From positions 1 through 12,617 of the forward strand of contig JAIROC010000166.1 in NCBI GenBank assembly GCA_031257735.1: DNA of 12,617 bases, written 5' to 3'. The position numbers and the translations under genes are program-made. Origin of the DNA: Bacteroidales bacterium (GTDB taxonomy: Bacteria; Bacteroidota; Bacteroidia; Bacteroidales; WCHB1-69). Below the pieces are notes generated by a model. It did no database searches. It saw nothing but the letters and a program-made list of their open reading frames with translations, and had not been told where the DNA came from. Below, piece by piece: positions 1 through 7,440 of the stretch; positions within the stretch are counted from its first letter, which is position 1; each line of letters opens with the position of its first letter.

Positions 1-184
1 ACAAAATGACATTATGAAAGCGTAATTATTCAACATGTCGATCCTGCCTGTTTTCAAAATGTATCAACTCATAATGACGAATATACGAAACATTTGATAG
101 TTTTCGGACAGACACTAATTATATTTTATAGACAGACACTATATAGTTGTATATATGCAAAATGAGTAATTTTGTCAGTAGTAG
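1..184. other. Left-edge intergenic DNA with two copies of the element-end motif
   Basis: No gene can be supported here. Two copies of a CAGACACTA motif lie 24 bp apart on the plus strand, at about 106-118 and 130-141. On the minus strand they read TAGTGTCTGTCC and TAGTGTCTGTCTATAAAA. The second matches the ends of the inverted-repeat element at 2388-2510 and the truncated copy at 10843-10880. A minus-strand ATG at 34-36 stays open for 12 codons to the window edge and has an AGGCAGGA stretch just upstream. This could be the start of a transposase or other gene outside the window, but too little is visible to call it. Confidence 0.4.
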
Positions 185-240
185 AAATGTAGAGATGAAG
201 CAATCCAATAATTGACGGTCGGGATTGCTTCTCTACATTT
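185..240 (-). terminator. Long hairpin downstream of the metallopeptidase gene
   Basis: The arms at 185-206 and 221-240 are complementary over about 19 bp with a 3-nt bulge; the common part is AAATGTAGAG followed by AAGCAATCC. The loop is about 14 nt. The hairpin begins 27 bp beyond the stop codon of the minus-strand lipoprotein gene, so a transcription-ending or mRNA 3'-end stabilising role is likely. No clean U-run follows on the minus strand, so a classical rho-independent terminator is not certain. A small palindromic repeat is the alternative. Confidence 0.5.
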
Positions 241-267
241 ACAATAAGATGAAATATAATGACAGTT

Positions 268-2295
268 CTATAATGTTTTTACGGCAGTAGATACTGCATT
301 CAAAAGCGGTTCTACCGATAAAGTTGTATGTAATCCTTTTTTGAGCCATAGTTGAGGTGTTAATCGACCGTTGGAAAATATTTGCATGGTTTCTTGTCCG
401 ATATTTTTACCTTCGTAGTAACTTTCCAACTGAAACTCTATCAGATGTCCCAACGGATAAGCAGACAAATACAATGGTGAGGCTATCATGTGGGAATAAA
501 CAGCCAGAATAGGTTCGTCTTTTGTCCCGAAGACAGGGTAATAATAAGTATTCCATACGTCTTTGGCGATTTCTATTGTTTTTCCCATTAATTGTTCTTT
601 AGTGGCATTTGGATTTTCGTACATCCATTTCCATACGCGCATGTCTACCAGAGAAACACCCATAATTTCGTAACATCCCCAAAAAATGTCCAACGTGGTT
701 AAGTTCATTGTGTTTTCTTCTCCATGAATGCCTAACAATTCCAAATCTTTCTTTTGAAAAACAAATGCCAGCGCTTCCGTAAAAGCCGTATTGGGAACGC
801 CTGCCAACATGTAATTGGGGACATCATGCAAAGTAATTGTCTGTTCTACGTTATGACCAAATTCATGTACGCCAATATTGTATCCTTTATAATCAACTCC
901 TTTTTCTCCGATGCGGGTACGTAAACGCGCTTTATCGTCTCTCATTTTTGCTTCCCATGCGTGTCCTGCTCCACGTGAAGCATCCACTCTGACTTGGTTA
1001 CAAATAGCAATAGCTTTCTCTTGAGGAAAACCTAACTTAACCAAAATATGCGGCAAATCGGCAACAAACATTTCTTTGTTAGGATATTTTGTCTGTGTGA
1101 GGCTGTCTAACAGTTGAGGATTGATATTGCTTCGTGTTTTAAATCCGTCATACCAAATATCAAATGGTTGTAATTTCCTGCCTAATCGTTTTGAAATAAG
1201 GTCTCCTACTTGTTTCACTTGTGGCGCTTCCAACAATGTAACGAACAATTTTTCCACTTCCGCCTGAGAAAGTTCAAACTCTTGGTCAAATTTACGGGAA
1301 ATACAACTCGGATACATAGGCGTATAATCATCTGCCGCCTTCATTGCTTTAAAAACAGACAGCAAATATTCATAACGGGTAAACGGTTCTGCGGTATGAG
1401 ATACTTTTTCACCATTTTTATAGATTTCATTCTTGAACGGGGCCCATGTAAAGTCATTTTTATTTATCACTTCTTGCGGAATACTTTGGTCAATGATATG
1501 TTTCATAACTTCGTAAATCATTTGCTGTTTCACCAATCCATGAGCATCAGCATATTGGGCTTTTAATTCATCCCGCAGTCCCCAATGAGTAATCAACATC
1601 ATATCTTCGGGGAATAATGTTTTCTGGTTGTCATCAACAAGTTTTCCCATGTGGATATTATAGTTAGCGATATAATTATCTGCTGCAGCTTCTGCCTCCG
1701 CAATTTTCTGGGCGATTTTTGCAGGAACTCTCGATGTAAAAATATCTCCCATACGTGCATAACCCCAATCCAAAGAAGACCATTTTTCTCCAAGTTCATT
1801 CTTTTCCGCTAAAGTATAACATGGAAAATTCAACATAACATAAAATGCTATCTTGTTGGCAAAAAAATCATCTTCGAAATGAGCGGAAGGACTCCAAGAG
1901 CCAAACATATCATCCACGGGAAAAGGCGTATACATAACTTCATGAACAGGTTCCATTAGAGAAACTGTCATTTTATTAAAGCCTCCGTAAATCGTTTCAA
2001 AGTGTTTACAGAGTCGCGTAAAGATTTGTTCTTTTTCTGTTGGATTTCCGATAAAGTTATCCAAACAAAATGTTTCAAACACAGAAGCATCTCCATCTTC
2101 TTTTTCCCACAGAGAAGCCATTTGTTTTACTCCTTTTTCAAGACGATCACGGTTTGGGTCTCCGTATTTTTCTATTAATTGTTTTGTTACACGTGATACT
2201 GTATCATCACCGATTATTTTTTTATTGTCCTTATCACAACATCCTGTAGCTAACATTCCCATTATTACTGCAATAATTATTATTTTTTGTTTCAT
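268..2295 (-). CDS. Lipoprotein zinc metallopeptidase (gluzincin-like, HEFGH motif)
   Basis: The 675-residue product is a probable envelope lipoprotein peptidase. The first 18 residues are a short basic start plus a hydrophobic stretch, ending in the lipobox LATGC with the acylated cysteine at residue 19. The zinc-binding motif HEFGH is at 477-481. A glutamate in the segment NTAFTEALAF (E507, 26 residues after the second His) fits the third zinc ligand of gluzincin peptidases such as the M3-like families. The long N-terminal part is rich in helix-forming and aromatic residues, as in such enzymes, and I see no other named domain. Substrate and exact family cannot be read from the sequence. The ATG at 2293-2295 is supported because it places the signal peptide at the N terminus. 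The gene stands alone: a MITE-like element separates it from the TPR gene upstream and a hairpin lies downstream. A TATCTTTG element 43 bp upstream may be its promoter. Confidence 0.8.
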   Translation of the reverse strand: MKQKIIIIAVIMGMLATGCCDKDNKKIIGDDTVSRVTKQLIEKYGDPNRDRLEKGVKQMASLWEKEDGDASVFETFCLDNFIGNPTEKEQIFTRLCKHFETIYGGFNKMTVSLMEPVHEVMYTPFPVDDMFGSWSPSAHFEDDFFANKIAFYVMLNFPCYTLAEKNELGEKWSSLDWGYARMGDIFTSRVPAKIAQKIAEAEAAADNYIANYNIHMGKLVDDNQKTLFPEDMMLITHWGLRDELKAQYADAHGLVKQQMIYEVMKHIIDQSIPQEVINKNDFTWAPFKNEIYKNGEKVSHTAEPFTRYEYLLSVFKAMKAADDYTPMYPSCISRKFDQEFELSQAEVEKLFVTLLEAPQVKQVGDLISKRLGRKLQPFDIWYDGFKTRSNINPQLLDSLTQTKYPNKEMFVADLPHILVKLGFPQEKAIAICNQVRVDASRGAGHAWEAKMRDDKARLRTRIGEKGVDYKGYNIGVHEFGHNVEQTITLHDVPNYMLAGVPNTAFTEALAFVFQKKDLELLGIHGEENTMNLTTLDIFWGCYEIMGVSLVDMRVWKWMYENPNATKEQLMGKTIEIAKDVWNTYYYPVFGTKDEPILAVYSHMIASPLYLSAYPLGHLIEFQLESYYEGKNIGQETMQIFSNGRLTPQLWLKKGLHTTLSVEPLLNAVSTAVKTL

Positions 2296-2338
2296 TGTAC
2301 TTGATTTTTAATTGTTTTACTATAGTCTTTTTTGTTTA

Positions 2339-2346
2339 CAAAGATA
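2339..2346 (-). promoter_or_regulatory. Possible -7 element (TATCTTTG) for the metallopeptidase gene
   Basis: The minus strand reads TATCTTTG, a full match to the Bacteroidota -7 consensus TAnnTTTG, 43 bp upstream of the start codon. I see no clear TTTG -33 partner at the usual spacing; that region is simply A/T-rich. The call therefore rests on the -7 element and its position. Confidence 0.35.
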
Positions 2347-2387
2347 CATGAAAAAATTAAAATATATACCTGCTTACAATGACGGGA

Positions 2388-2510
2388 TTATTTAGAGTCT
2401 GTCTATAAAGTATAAAAAAGTAATCATCAATGCTGTCCAAACAACGCCGTCAATGCGGGGAGCGCTTTTGAAACAACCCTATTTGTACTTTATAGACAGA
2501 CACTAAATAA
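2388..2510. mobile_element. MITE-like 123-bp inverted-repeat element
   Basis: Terminal arms of 25 bp at 2388-2412 and 2486-2510 are inverted copies with one mismatch. Their core is AGTGTCTGTCTATAAAGTA, with AGAG in place of AGTG in the left arm. The 73-bp interior has no coding capacity. The same end motif recurs at 130-141 and 10844-10862, and the first 38 bp of the element recur at 10843-10880 with one mismatch, so this is a dispersed family and not a single hairpin. It starts 8 bp beyond the stop of the TPR gene and could act as its transcription end. A non-autonomous element mobilised by a transposase elsewhere is the simplest reading. No target-site duplication is certain, though TTA/TAA at the outer ends is possible. 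Confidence 0.65.
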
Positions 2511-2518
2511 TATGATTT

Positions 2519-3691
2519 CTAATTCCAATCATATCCATTTTCATCTAACCATTTTTGACAGGCTTTATCACCCAAACGTGCCGCTTTTTTGAAGTATTTG
2601 ATTTCTTCTGTTTTATTGCCTAATGCACGATACAAATTTCCCATGTTACAATATCCTTTAATACAGTTAGGATTAATATCAATAGATTTTTGGAAGTAAG
2701 ATATAGCTTCGTTGTACTTTTTTAAATAGAAATATATAGCCCCTATGTTATTATATATTTCAAACTGGTCTGGTTTTGCTTCAAGAAGTTTTTTATAAGC
2801 CTGAATTGCTTTTTCGTAGTTTTTTAAACAATAGTATATATATCCCATATCATAGTATCGCGATATGTTTTGGGGATCAAGGTTCATTGCTTTTTGGTAA
2901 CAGAGAATTGCCTGTTTATAGTTTTTTAATTTTCTGTAATCGCATCCCAAGCTATCATGGAAGTCAGAATCGTTTGGATTAATGTCTATTGCTTTTCTAT
3001 AACATGGAATTGCTTCTTTATACTTCTCTAATTCATCATAGAGCATTCCTATGTGATAATAAACGATGCTATAGTTTGGGTCAATGTCTATCGCTTTTTT
3101 ATAACATTGAATCGCTTTATCGTACTCCTTTAATTCCTTGTATGAAAGTCCCATATTATTAAGCGCTTCAACATAGTTTGGATTAATGTCTGTTGCTTTT
3201 TTGTAATAGAAAATAGCCTTCTTAAAGTTGTCTAAATGATAATACACGTTCCCCATATTATAATACGATTTTTGAGAATCAGGGTCTAAATCTATTGTTT
3301 TCTGGTAATAACGTATAGCTTCATCAATATTTTTCATTTCATTGTAGATATTTCCCAATTCGTTATAAGCATCAGTAAGGAGCGGGTCAAGTTCTATAGA
3401 TTTTTGAACATACTGTATAGCTACAGTGTAGTCCTTTAATTTAAAATACATTACTCCCAAATAAAAGTGTGCCATTATATGCTTTGGATTAATGTCTATC
3501 ACTTTTTGGAAACAGAGAATAGCCTCTTTATGGTTCTGTAAATTTGAGTATACAATTCCCAAATAATAGTGGGCGTCTACATGTTTGGAATTAATAAATA
3601 TTGCTTTTTGGAAATACGCAATAGCCTCTCCGAAATTTCTAGCATTGTTGGCATTAATTCCCTTGATAAAACATTCTTTTGCTGAGGGCAT
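2519..3691 (-). CDS. Tetratricopeptide repeat (TPR) protein
   Basis: The 390-residue protein is almost entirely TPRs: eleven 34-residue units in strict register, starting near residues 3, 37, 71, 105, 139, 173, 207, 241, 275, 309 and 343. Each carries the usual pattern of YxxLG/MG, then a KxxxAIxxYxKAI-like stretch, then a D-P or N-P turn. No insertions break the 34-residue period. A short non-repeat tail (ARLGDKACQKWLDENG) closes the protein and recalls the end of Sel1/TPR proteins. There is no signal peptide or membrane segment, so a cytoplasmic scaffold for protein-protein contacts is expected. The partner is unknown. The gene follows hutU by 63 bp with no hairpin between, so the two may share a transcript, but no functional link is evident. 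The units are similar at DNA level, which would allow unit gain or loss by recombination. Confidence 0.88.
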   Translation of the reverse strand: MPSAKECFIKGINANNARNFGEAIAYFQKAIFINSKHVDAHYYLGIVYSNLQNHKEAILCFQKVIDINPKHIMAHFYLGVMYFKLKDYTVAIQYVQKSIELDPLLTDAYNELGNIYNEMKNIDEAIRYYQKTIDLDPDSQKSYYNMGNVYYHLDNFKKAIFYYKKATDINPNYVEALNNMGLSYKELKEYDKAIQCYKKAIDIDPNYSIVYYHIGMLYDELEKYKEAIPCYRKAIDINPNDSDFHDSLGCDYRKLKNYKQAILCYQKAMNLDPQNISRYYDMGYIYYCLKNYEKAIQAYKKLLEAKPDQFEIYNNIGAIYFYLKKYNEAISYFQKSIDINPNCIKGYCNMGNLYRALGNKTEEIKYFKKAARLGDKACQKWLDENGYDWN

Positions 3692-3754
3692 AATATTTTT
3701 ATTTAATATTTTAATCGGTTTATAATCTCATTTTTATTTGCTTTTCTATTTCAA

Positions 3755-5755
3755 CTAAAAGGACAATGTTTCCAGTAATTGGTCATCTACCAGATTAGGA
3801 AGAGTTACTTTCAAATCAGGATTATTGTCCATAGCACGTTTTATCGCAAAGATAGCTCCTTCGTTTCTAGCCCACGAACGACGTGAAATACCATTATTCA
3901 CATCCCAATAAAGCATCATTTCTAACCGTCTATCTGTTTCAGGAGAACCGTCCAATAATAAACCAAATCCGCCATTGATTACTTCGCCCCATCCAACACC
4001 ACCGCCATTATGGATGCTGACCCATGTAGCTCCACGAAAAGCGTCTCCAATAACATTTTGAATTGCCATATCTGCTGTATATGCAGAACCATCATAGATA
4101 TTAGATGTTTCTCGAAAAGGAGAATCCGTCCCAGAAACATCGTGATGATCCCTCCCCAAAACAACGGGCGCCGTTAATTTACCTTCACGAATAGCCCGAT
4201 TGAATGCTGTCGCAATTTTTATACGTCCTTCTGCATCGGCATACAAAATACGCGCTTGAGAACCAACTACCAAATGATTTTCATGAGCTCCTTTTATCCA
4301 TTGAATATTATCGTGCATCTGTTGTTGGATTTCGTCAGGAGCTTCTTTACTGATTTCTTCCAAGACAGACATAGCGATTTGGTCGGTGATATTTAAATCT
4401 TCGGAGTTTCCTGAAGTACACACCCAACGAAAAGGTCCAAATCCAAAATCAAAACACATAGGTCCCATAATATCCTGCACATAAGAAGGATATTTAAAGC
4501 CTGTATGATTGGCATTCATTATTTCGGCGTCTGCGCGACTTGCTTCCAACAAAAACGCATTTCCATAATCAAAGAAATACATTCCTTTTTCTGTCAATCG
4601 ATTGATAGCATTCACTTGACGGCGTAAACTTTCTTGAACTTTTTCTTTAAACAGGGATGGATTTTCTGCCATCATTATTTGAGCTTCTTCCAAAGACAAT
4701 CCCACAGGATAATATCCTCCTGCCCAAGGATTATGTAGAGATGTTTGGTCAGAGCCCATGTCTACCTGAATATTTTCTTTGACTAAATATTCCCACAGAT
4801 CAACAACATTTCCCTGATAAGCAAAAGAAACAACCTCTTTATTTTGACGCGCTTTTTCGACGCGGTTCATCAATTGGGATAAATCGGAATACACTTCATC
4901 GACCCAACCTTGCGCATGTCTTTTTTGTGTAGCGTTCGGGTTAATTTCAGCAACGATAGAAATACAGCCAGCAATATTAGCCGCTTTGGGTTGAGCGCCA
5001 CTCATGCCTCCTAATCCCGAAGAAACAAACAATTTTCCCTTTAATCCATTCGCACTGATTTTACGTCCTGCGTTTAGTACGGTTATTGTTGTTCCGTGTA
5101 CAATTCCCTGTGGACCGATATACATATATGAACCTGCTGTCATTTGTCCGTATTGGGTTACTCCCAATGCATTATAGCGTTCCCAATCATCAGGCTTTGA
5201 ATAGTTGGGTATCATCATTCCATTTGTAACTATCACACGAGGCGCGTTTTTATGAGATGGATACAATCCCATGGGATGACCGCTGTACATTACCAATGTT
5301 TGTTCATCTGTCATTTCCGCCAAATACTTCATGGTAATCCTGTATTGCGCCCAATTTTGAAACACCGCTCCATTACCTCCATAAGTAATCAATTCGTGAG
5401 GATGCTGAGCAACATCATAATCCAAATTATTTTGAATCATAAGCATAATAGCTGCCGCTTGTTTACAGTTTGCCGGATATTCATCTATCGGACGAGCGTA
5501 CATTTTATATGTTGGACGAAAACGATACATGTATATACGTCCATAATCTCGCAATTCCTGTGCAAATTCTTTGGCTAAAACAGCATGATGTCTTGGAGAA
5601 AAATAACGTAAAGCATTGCGAATTGCCAACTTTTTCTCATATTCATTTAATATTTCTTTTCGTTTGGGAGCATGACTTATACTTGTATCATACTGTTGTA
5701 TTTCAGGTAACTCATCTGGAATACCTTGTAAAATGTCTTTTTGAAAATCAATCAT
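3755..5755 (-). CDS. hutU: Urocanate hydratase (urocanase)
   Basis: This enzyme catalyses step two of histidine degradation: urocanate plus water gives 4-imidazolone-5-propionate, using tightly bound NAD+ as an electrophile, in the cytoplasm. The 666-residue product has the family hallmarks YGGNGAVFQNWAQYR (125-139), YSGHPMGLYPS (157-167), the glycine-rich NAD-binding stretch SSGLGGMSGAQPKAANIAG (245-263), GPFRWVCTSG (440-449, containing the likely active-site Cys446), and the region around GSQARILYA that corresponds to the family signature. It is about 110 residues longer than the Pseudomonas-type enzyme (about 557) and close to the long form found in Bacteroidota and animals. The ATG start gives a normal N terminus (MIDFQKDILQGIP). 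hutH, hutI and the formiminoglutamate genes are not in the window. gdhA lies upstream, behind a hairpin, and the TPR gene downstream. No TAnnTTTG promoter was found in the 75 bp before the start. Confidence 0.96.
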   Translation of the reverse strand: MIDFQKDILQGIPDELPEIQQYDTSISHAPKRKEILNEYEKKLAIRNALRYFSPRHHAVLAKEFAQELRDYGRIYMYRFRPTYKMYARPIDEYPANCKQAAAIMLMIQNNLDYDVAQHPHELITYGGNGAVFQNWAQYRITMKYLAEMTDEQTLVMYSGHPMGLYPSHKNAPRVIVTNGMMIPNYSKPDDWERYNALGVTQYGQMTAGSYMYIGPQGIVHGTTITVLNAGRKISANGLKGKLFVSSGLGGMSGAQPKAANIAGCISIVAEINPNATQKRHAQGWVDEVYSDLSQLMNRVEKARQNKEVVSFAYQGNVVDLWEYLVKENIQVDMGSDQTSLHNPWAGGYYPVGLSLEEAQIMMAENPSLFKEKVQESLRRQVNAINRLTEKGMYFFDYGNAFLLEASRADAEIMNANHTGFKYPSYVQDIMGPMCFDFGFGPFRWVCTSGNSEDLNITDQIAMSVLEEISKEAPDEIQQQMHDNIQWIKGAHENHLVVGSQARILYADAEGRIKIATAFNRAIREGKLTAPVVLGRDHHDVSGTDSPFRETSNIYDGSAYTADMAIQNVIGDAFRGATWVSIHNGGGVGWGEVINGGFGLLLDGSPETDRRLEMMLYWDVNNGISRRSWARNEGAIFAIKRAMDNNPDLKVTLPNLVDDQLLETLSF

Positions 5756-5831
5756 AATAATTATATTAATAGTAAGAATACATTTTTATTTTTCGAAAGA
5801 AGGAGTTGTACATATTTCATTCAAAAAATAA

Positions 5832-5910
5832 AGAGACTGTTCAGAAAGTCATTTTTCTTTTTTTCATTGAGATAAAATCCCGTAAGAAAAACGACTTTCT
5901 GACAGCCTCT
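5832..5910 (-). terminator. Strong hairpin after gdhA (terminator or MITE-like inverted repeat)
   Basis: The arms 5832-5859 and 5884-5910 pair over about 25 bp with one bulged base and two mismatches. The arms read AGAG(A/G)CTG then TCAGAAAGTC. On the minus strand the stem starts 19 bp after the gdhA stop codon and is followed by a U-rich stretch (TTTATTTTTT), which fits a rho-independent terminator separating gdhA from hutU. The arm also resembles the AGTGTCTGTCTATAAAGTA ends of the element at 2388-2510 (shared pattern AGnGnCTGT then AAAGT). A small inverted-repeat element recruited as a terminator is therefore an alternative. Confidence 0.65.
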
Positions 5911-5929
5911 CTATTGCTTGTACAAAGAA

Positions 5930-7270
5930 TTAATAAGCAATACCCTGTGCAATCATCGCATCAGCAACCTTAATAAAGCCTGCAATATTAGCGCCTTTCA
6001 CATAGTTGATATAGCCGTCTTTTTCTTTACCGTGTTTTACGCAATTGTCATGGATATTCGTCATGATAGCATTCAATTTCTCGTCAACTTCTTTAGCAGT
6101 CCAAGCAAGTTTCATAGAATTTTGTGACATTTCCAATCCTGAAGTAGCCACACCTCCAGCATTAGCTGCTTTACCCGGAGCAAAGGCAACTTTCGCTTTT
6201 TGCAATGCAGTAACTGCTTCAGCTGTACATCCCATATTGGAAGCTTCTACAACGTATTTAACGCCATTAGCAATTAATACTTTTGCGTCATTTTCGTCTA
6301 ATTCATTCTGGATAGCGCAAGGAATAGCGATGTCAACTTTCACTTCCCAAGATCTCTTACCTGCAAAGAATTTTGCTGAAGGATATTTTTTAGCAAACGG
6401 AGCAACAACATTGTTACGAGTTGCATTTAATTCATCCATGTAAGCAATTTTTTCACCTGTAATACCGTCTTCGTCTAAAATATAGCCATCAGGTCCCGAA
6501 ATAGCCACAACTTTTGCGCCCAATTCTTCCAACTTAAGGGCAGCGCCCCAAGCTACATTTCCAAATCCTGATAAAGCAACTCGTTTACCTTTAATACTGT
6601 CTTTCTTTTCTTTCAACATACCTTCTAAGAAATAAACAGCTCCATAACCTGTTGCTTCTGGACGAATAAGAGAGCCTCCCCATTCTAATCCTTTTCCTGT
6701 TAAAACGCCTACATGTTCTCCACGAATACGTTTGTATTGTCCATACATAAATCCTATTTCACGTCCACCAACGCCTATATCTCCCGCAGGAACATCAGTT
6801 TCGGGACCGATATATTTTTGTAGCTCGGTCATAAAAGATTGACAAAAACGCATCACTTCTCCTTCAGATTTACCGGTTGGGTCAAAATCTGAACCACCTT
6901 TTCCGCCTCCCATAGGGAGTGTAGTCAATGAATTTTTAAACGTTTGTTCAAACGCTAAAAATTTCATAGTATCTTCCGTTACAGACTTATGAAAACGTAA
7001 ACCTCCTTTGTAAGGTCCTATTGCCATGTTATGCTGTACACGAAAACCACGATTAATTTGTATTTGACCTTTGTCATCTACCCATGTTACCTTGAATTTT
7101 ACAATTCTTTCAGGTTCCAAAATTCTTTCTACGATTGCATATTTATCGTATTGAGAATTTTCATTTACAAAATCCACAATTGTTTCCAACACTTCTTTTG
7201 CTGCTTGCAAGTACAAAGGTTGAGCAGGATTTTTTGCCTCTAAATCAGTCATTAATTTTTTTAGATCCAT
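5930..7270 (-). CDS. gdhA: Glutamate dehydrogenase (hexameric, NAD(P)-dependent)
   Basis: The enzyme interconverts glutamate with 2-oxoglutarate and ammonia, linking nitrogen assimilation to the TCA pool. The 446-residue length is typical of the small hexameric bacterial enzyme. The substrate-binding and catalytic region includes KGGLRFH, the signature LPMGGGKGGSDFDPTGKS with the catalytic lysine, and ETDVPAGDIGVGGREIGFM. The dinucleotide-binding domain begins with the glycine-rich GFGNVAWGAALKLEELGAKV, followed by AISGPDGYI. The NADP versus NAD preference cannot be decided from this motif with confidence, since both kinds exist in Bacteroidales; gdhA is the conventional symbol. The ATG start gives MDLKKLMTDLEAKNP, a normal N terminus. 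The gene has a convincing promoter and a leader of about 80 nt, and ends at a strong hairpin, so it is probably monocistronic or weakly linked to hutU. Histidine breakdown through hutU yields glutamate, which gives the neighbourhood a common theme. Confidence 0.96.
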   Translation of the reverse strand: MDLKKLMTDLEAKNPAQPLYLQAAKEVLETIVDFVNENSQYDKYAIVERILEPERIVKFKVTWVDDKGQIQINRGFRVQHNMAIGPYKGGLRFHKSVTEDTMKFLAFEQTFKNSLTTLPMGGGKGGSDFDPTGKSEGEVMRFCQSFMTELQKYIGPETDVPAGDIGVGGREIGFMYGQYKRIRGEHVGVLTGKGLEWGGSLIRPEATGYGAVYFLEGMLKEKKDSIKGKRVALSGFGNVAWGAALKLEELGAKVVAISGPDGYILDEDGITGEKIAYMDELNATRNNVVAPFAKKYPSAKFFAGKRSWEVKVDIAIPCAIQNELDENDAKVLIANGVKYVVEASNMGCTAEAVTALQKAKVAFAPGKAANAGGVATSGLEMSQNSMKLAWTAKEVDEKLNAIMTNIHDNCVKHGKEKDGYINYVKGANIAGFIKVADAMIAQGIAY

Positions 7271-7353
7271 AATTTCTTGTTTTAGTTTTATTTATTTTAA
7301 CCTTATATTTTTTACTGAAAAATTTATTTTACTCCACATAATAAATGGAGCTG

Positions 7354-7384
7354 CAAAGATAGCAGATTTTATACGAAAATCAAG
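7354..7384 (-). promoter_or_regulatory. Bacteroidota-type promoter of gdhA
   Basis: On the minus strand CTTG (7381-7384) and TATCTTTG (7354-7361) are separated by 19 bp. This fits the Bacteroidota primary sigma factor consensus TTTG - 19 to 21 bp - TAnnTTTG with one mismatch in the -33 box. It lies about 84 bp upstream of the gdhA start codon, leaving an untranslated leader of roughly 75-80 nt. I saw no obvious hairpin or riboswitch in this A/T-rich leader. Confidence 0.55.
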
Positions 7385-7440
7385 CATTTTCTTTCTTTTT
7401 TTTTATCACAATAATTGATTGTATTATAGCTACATATAAG

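Noticed and set aside
1..36. Minus-strand ATG at 34-36 open to the window edge
   Set aside because: Twelve codons are not enough to identify a gene. Mentioned only as a possible transposase start.
1210..1566. Plus-strand frame of 118 codons opposite the metallopeptidase
   Set aside because: Antisense shadow rich in Phe, His, Arg and Ile, with no domain or start context.
5252..5757. Two plus-strand frames opposite the start of hutU (108 and 95 codons)
   Set aside because: They lie wholly opposite conserved urocanase coding sequence, have compositions typical of antisense shadows, and resemble no family.
5756..5830. Promoter for hutU
   Set aside because: No TAnnTTTG on the minus strand; the nearest A-rich stretch has the wrong spacing. 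Read-through from gdhA or an atypical promoter remains possible.
6045..6443. Plus-strand frame of 132 codons opposite gdhA
   Set aside because: Antisense shadow of a well-conserved enzyme; no independent coding evidence.
7390..7440. Terminator after the TlpA-like gene
   Set aside because: Only a weak ACAAT/ATTGT pairing is seen on the minus strand and it is followed by A-runs, not T-runs.
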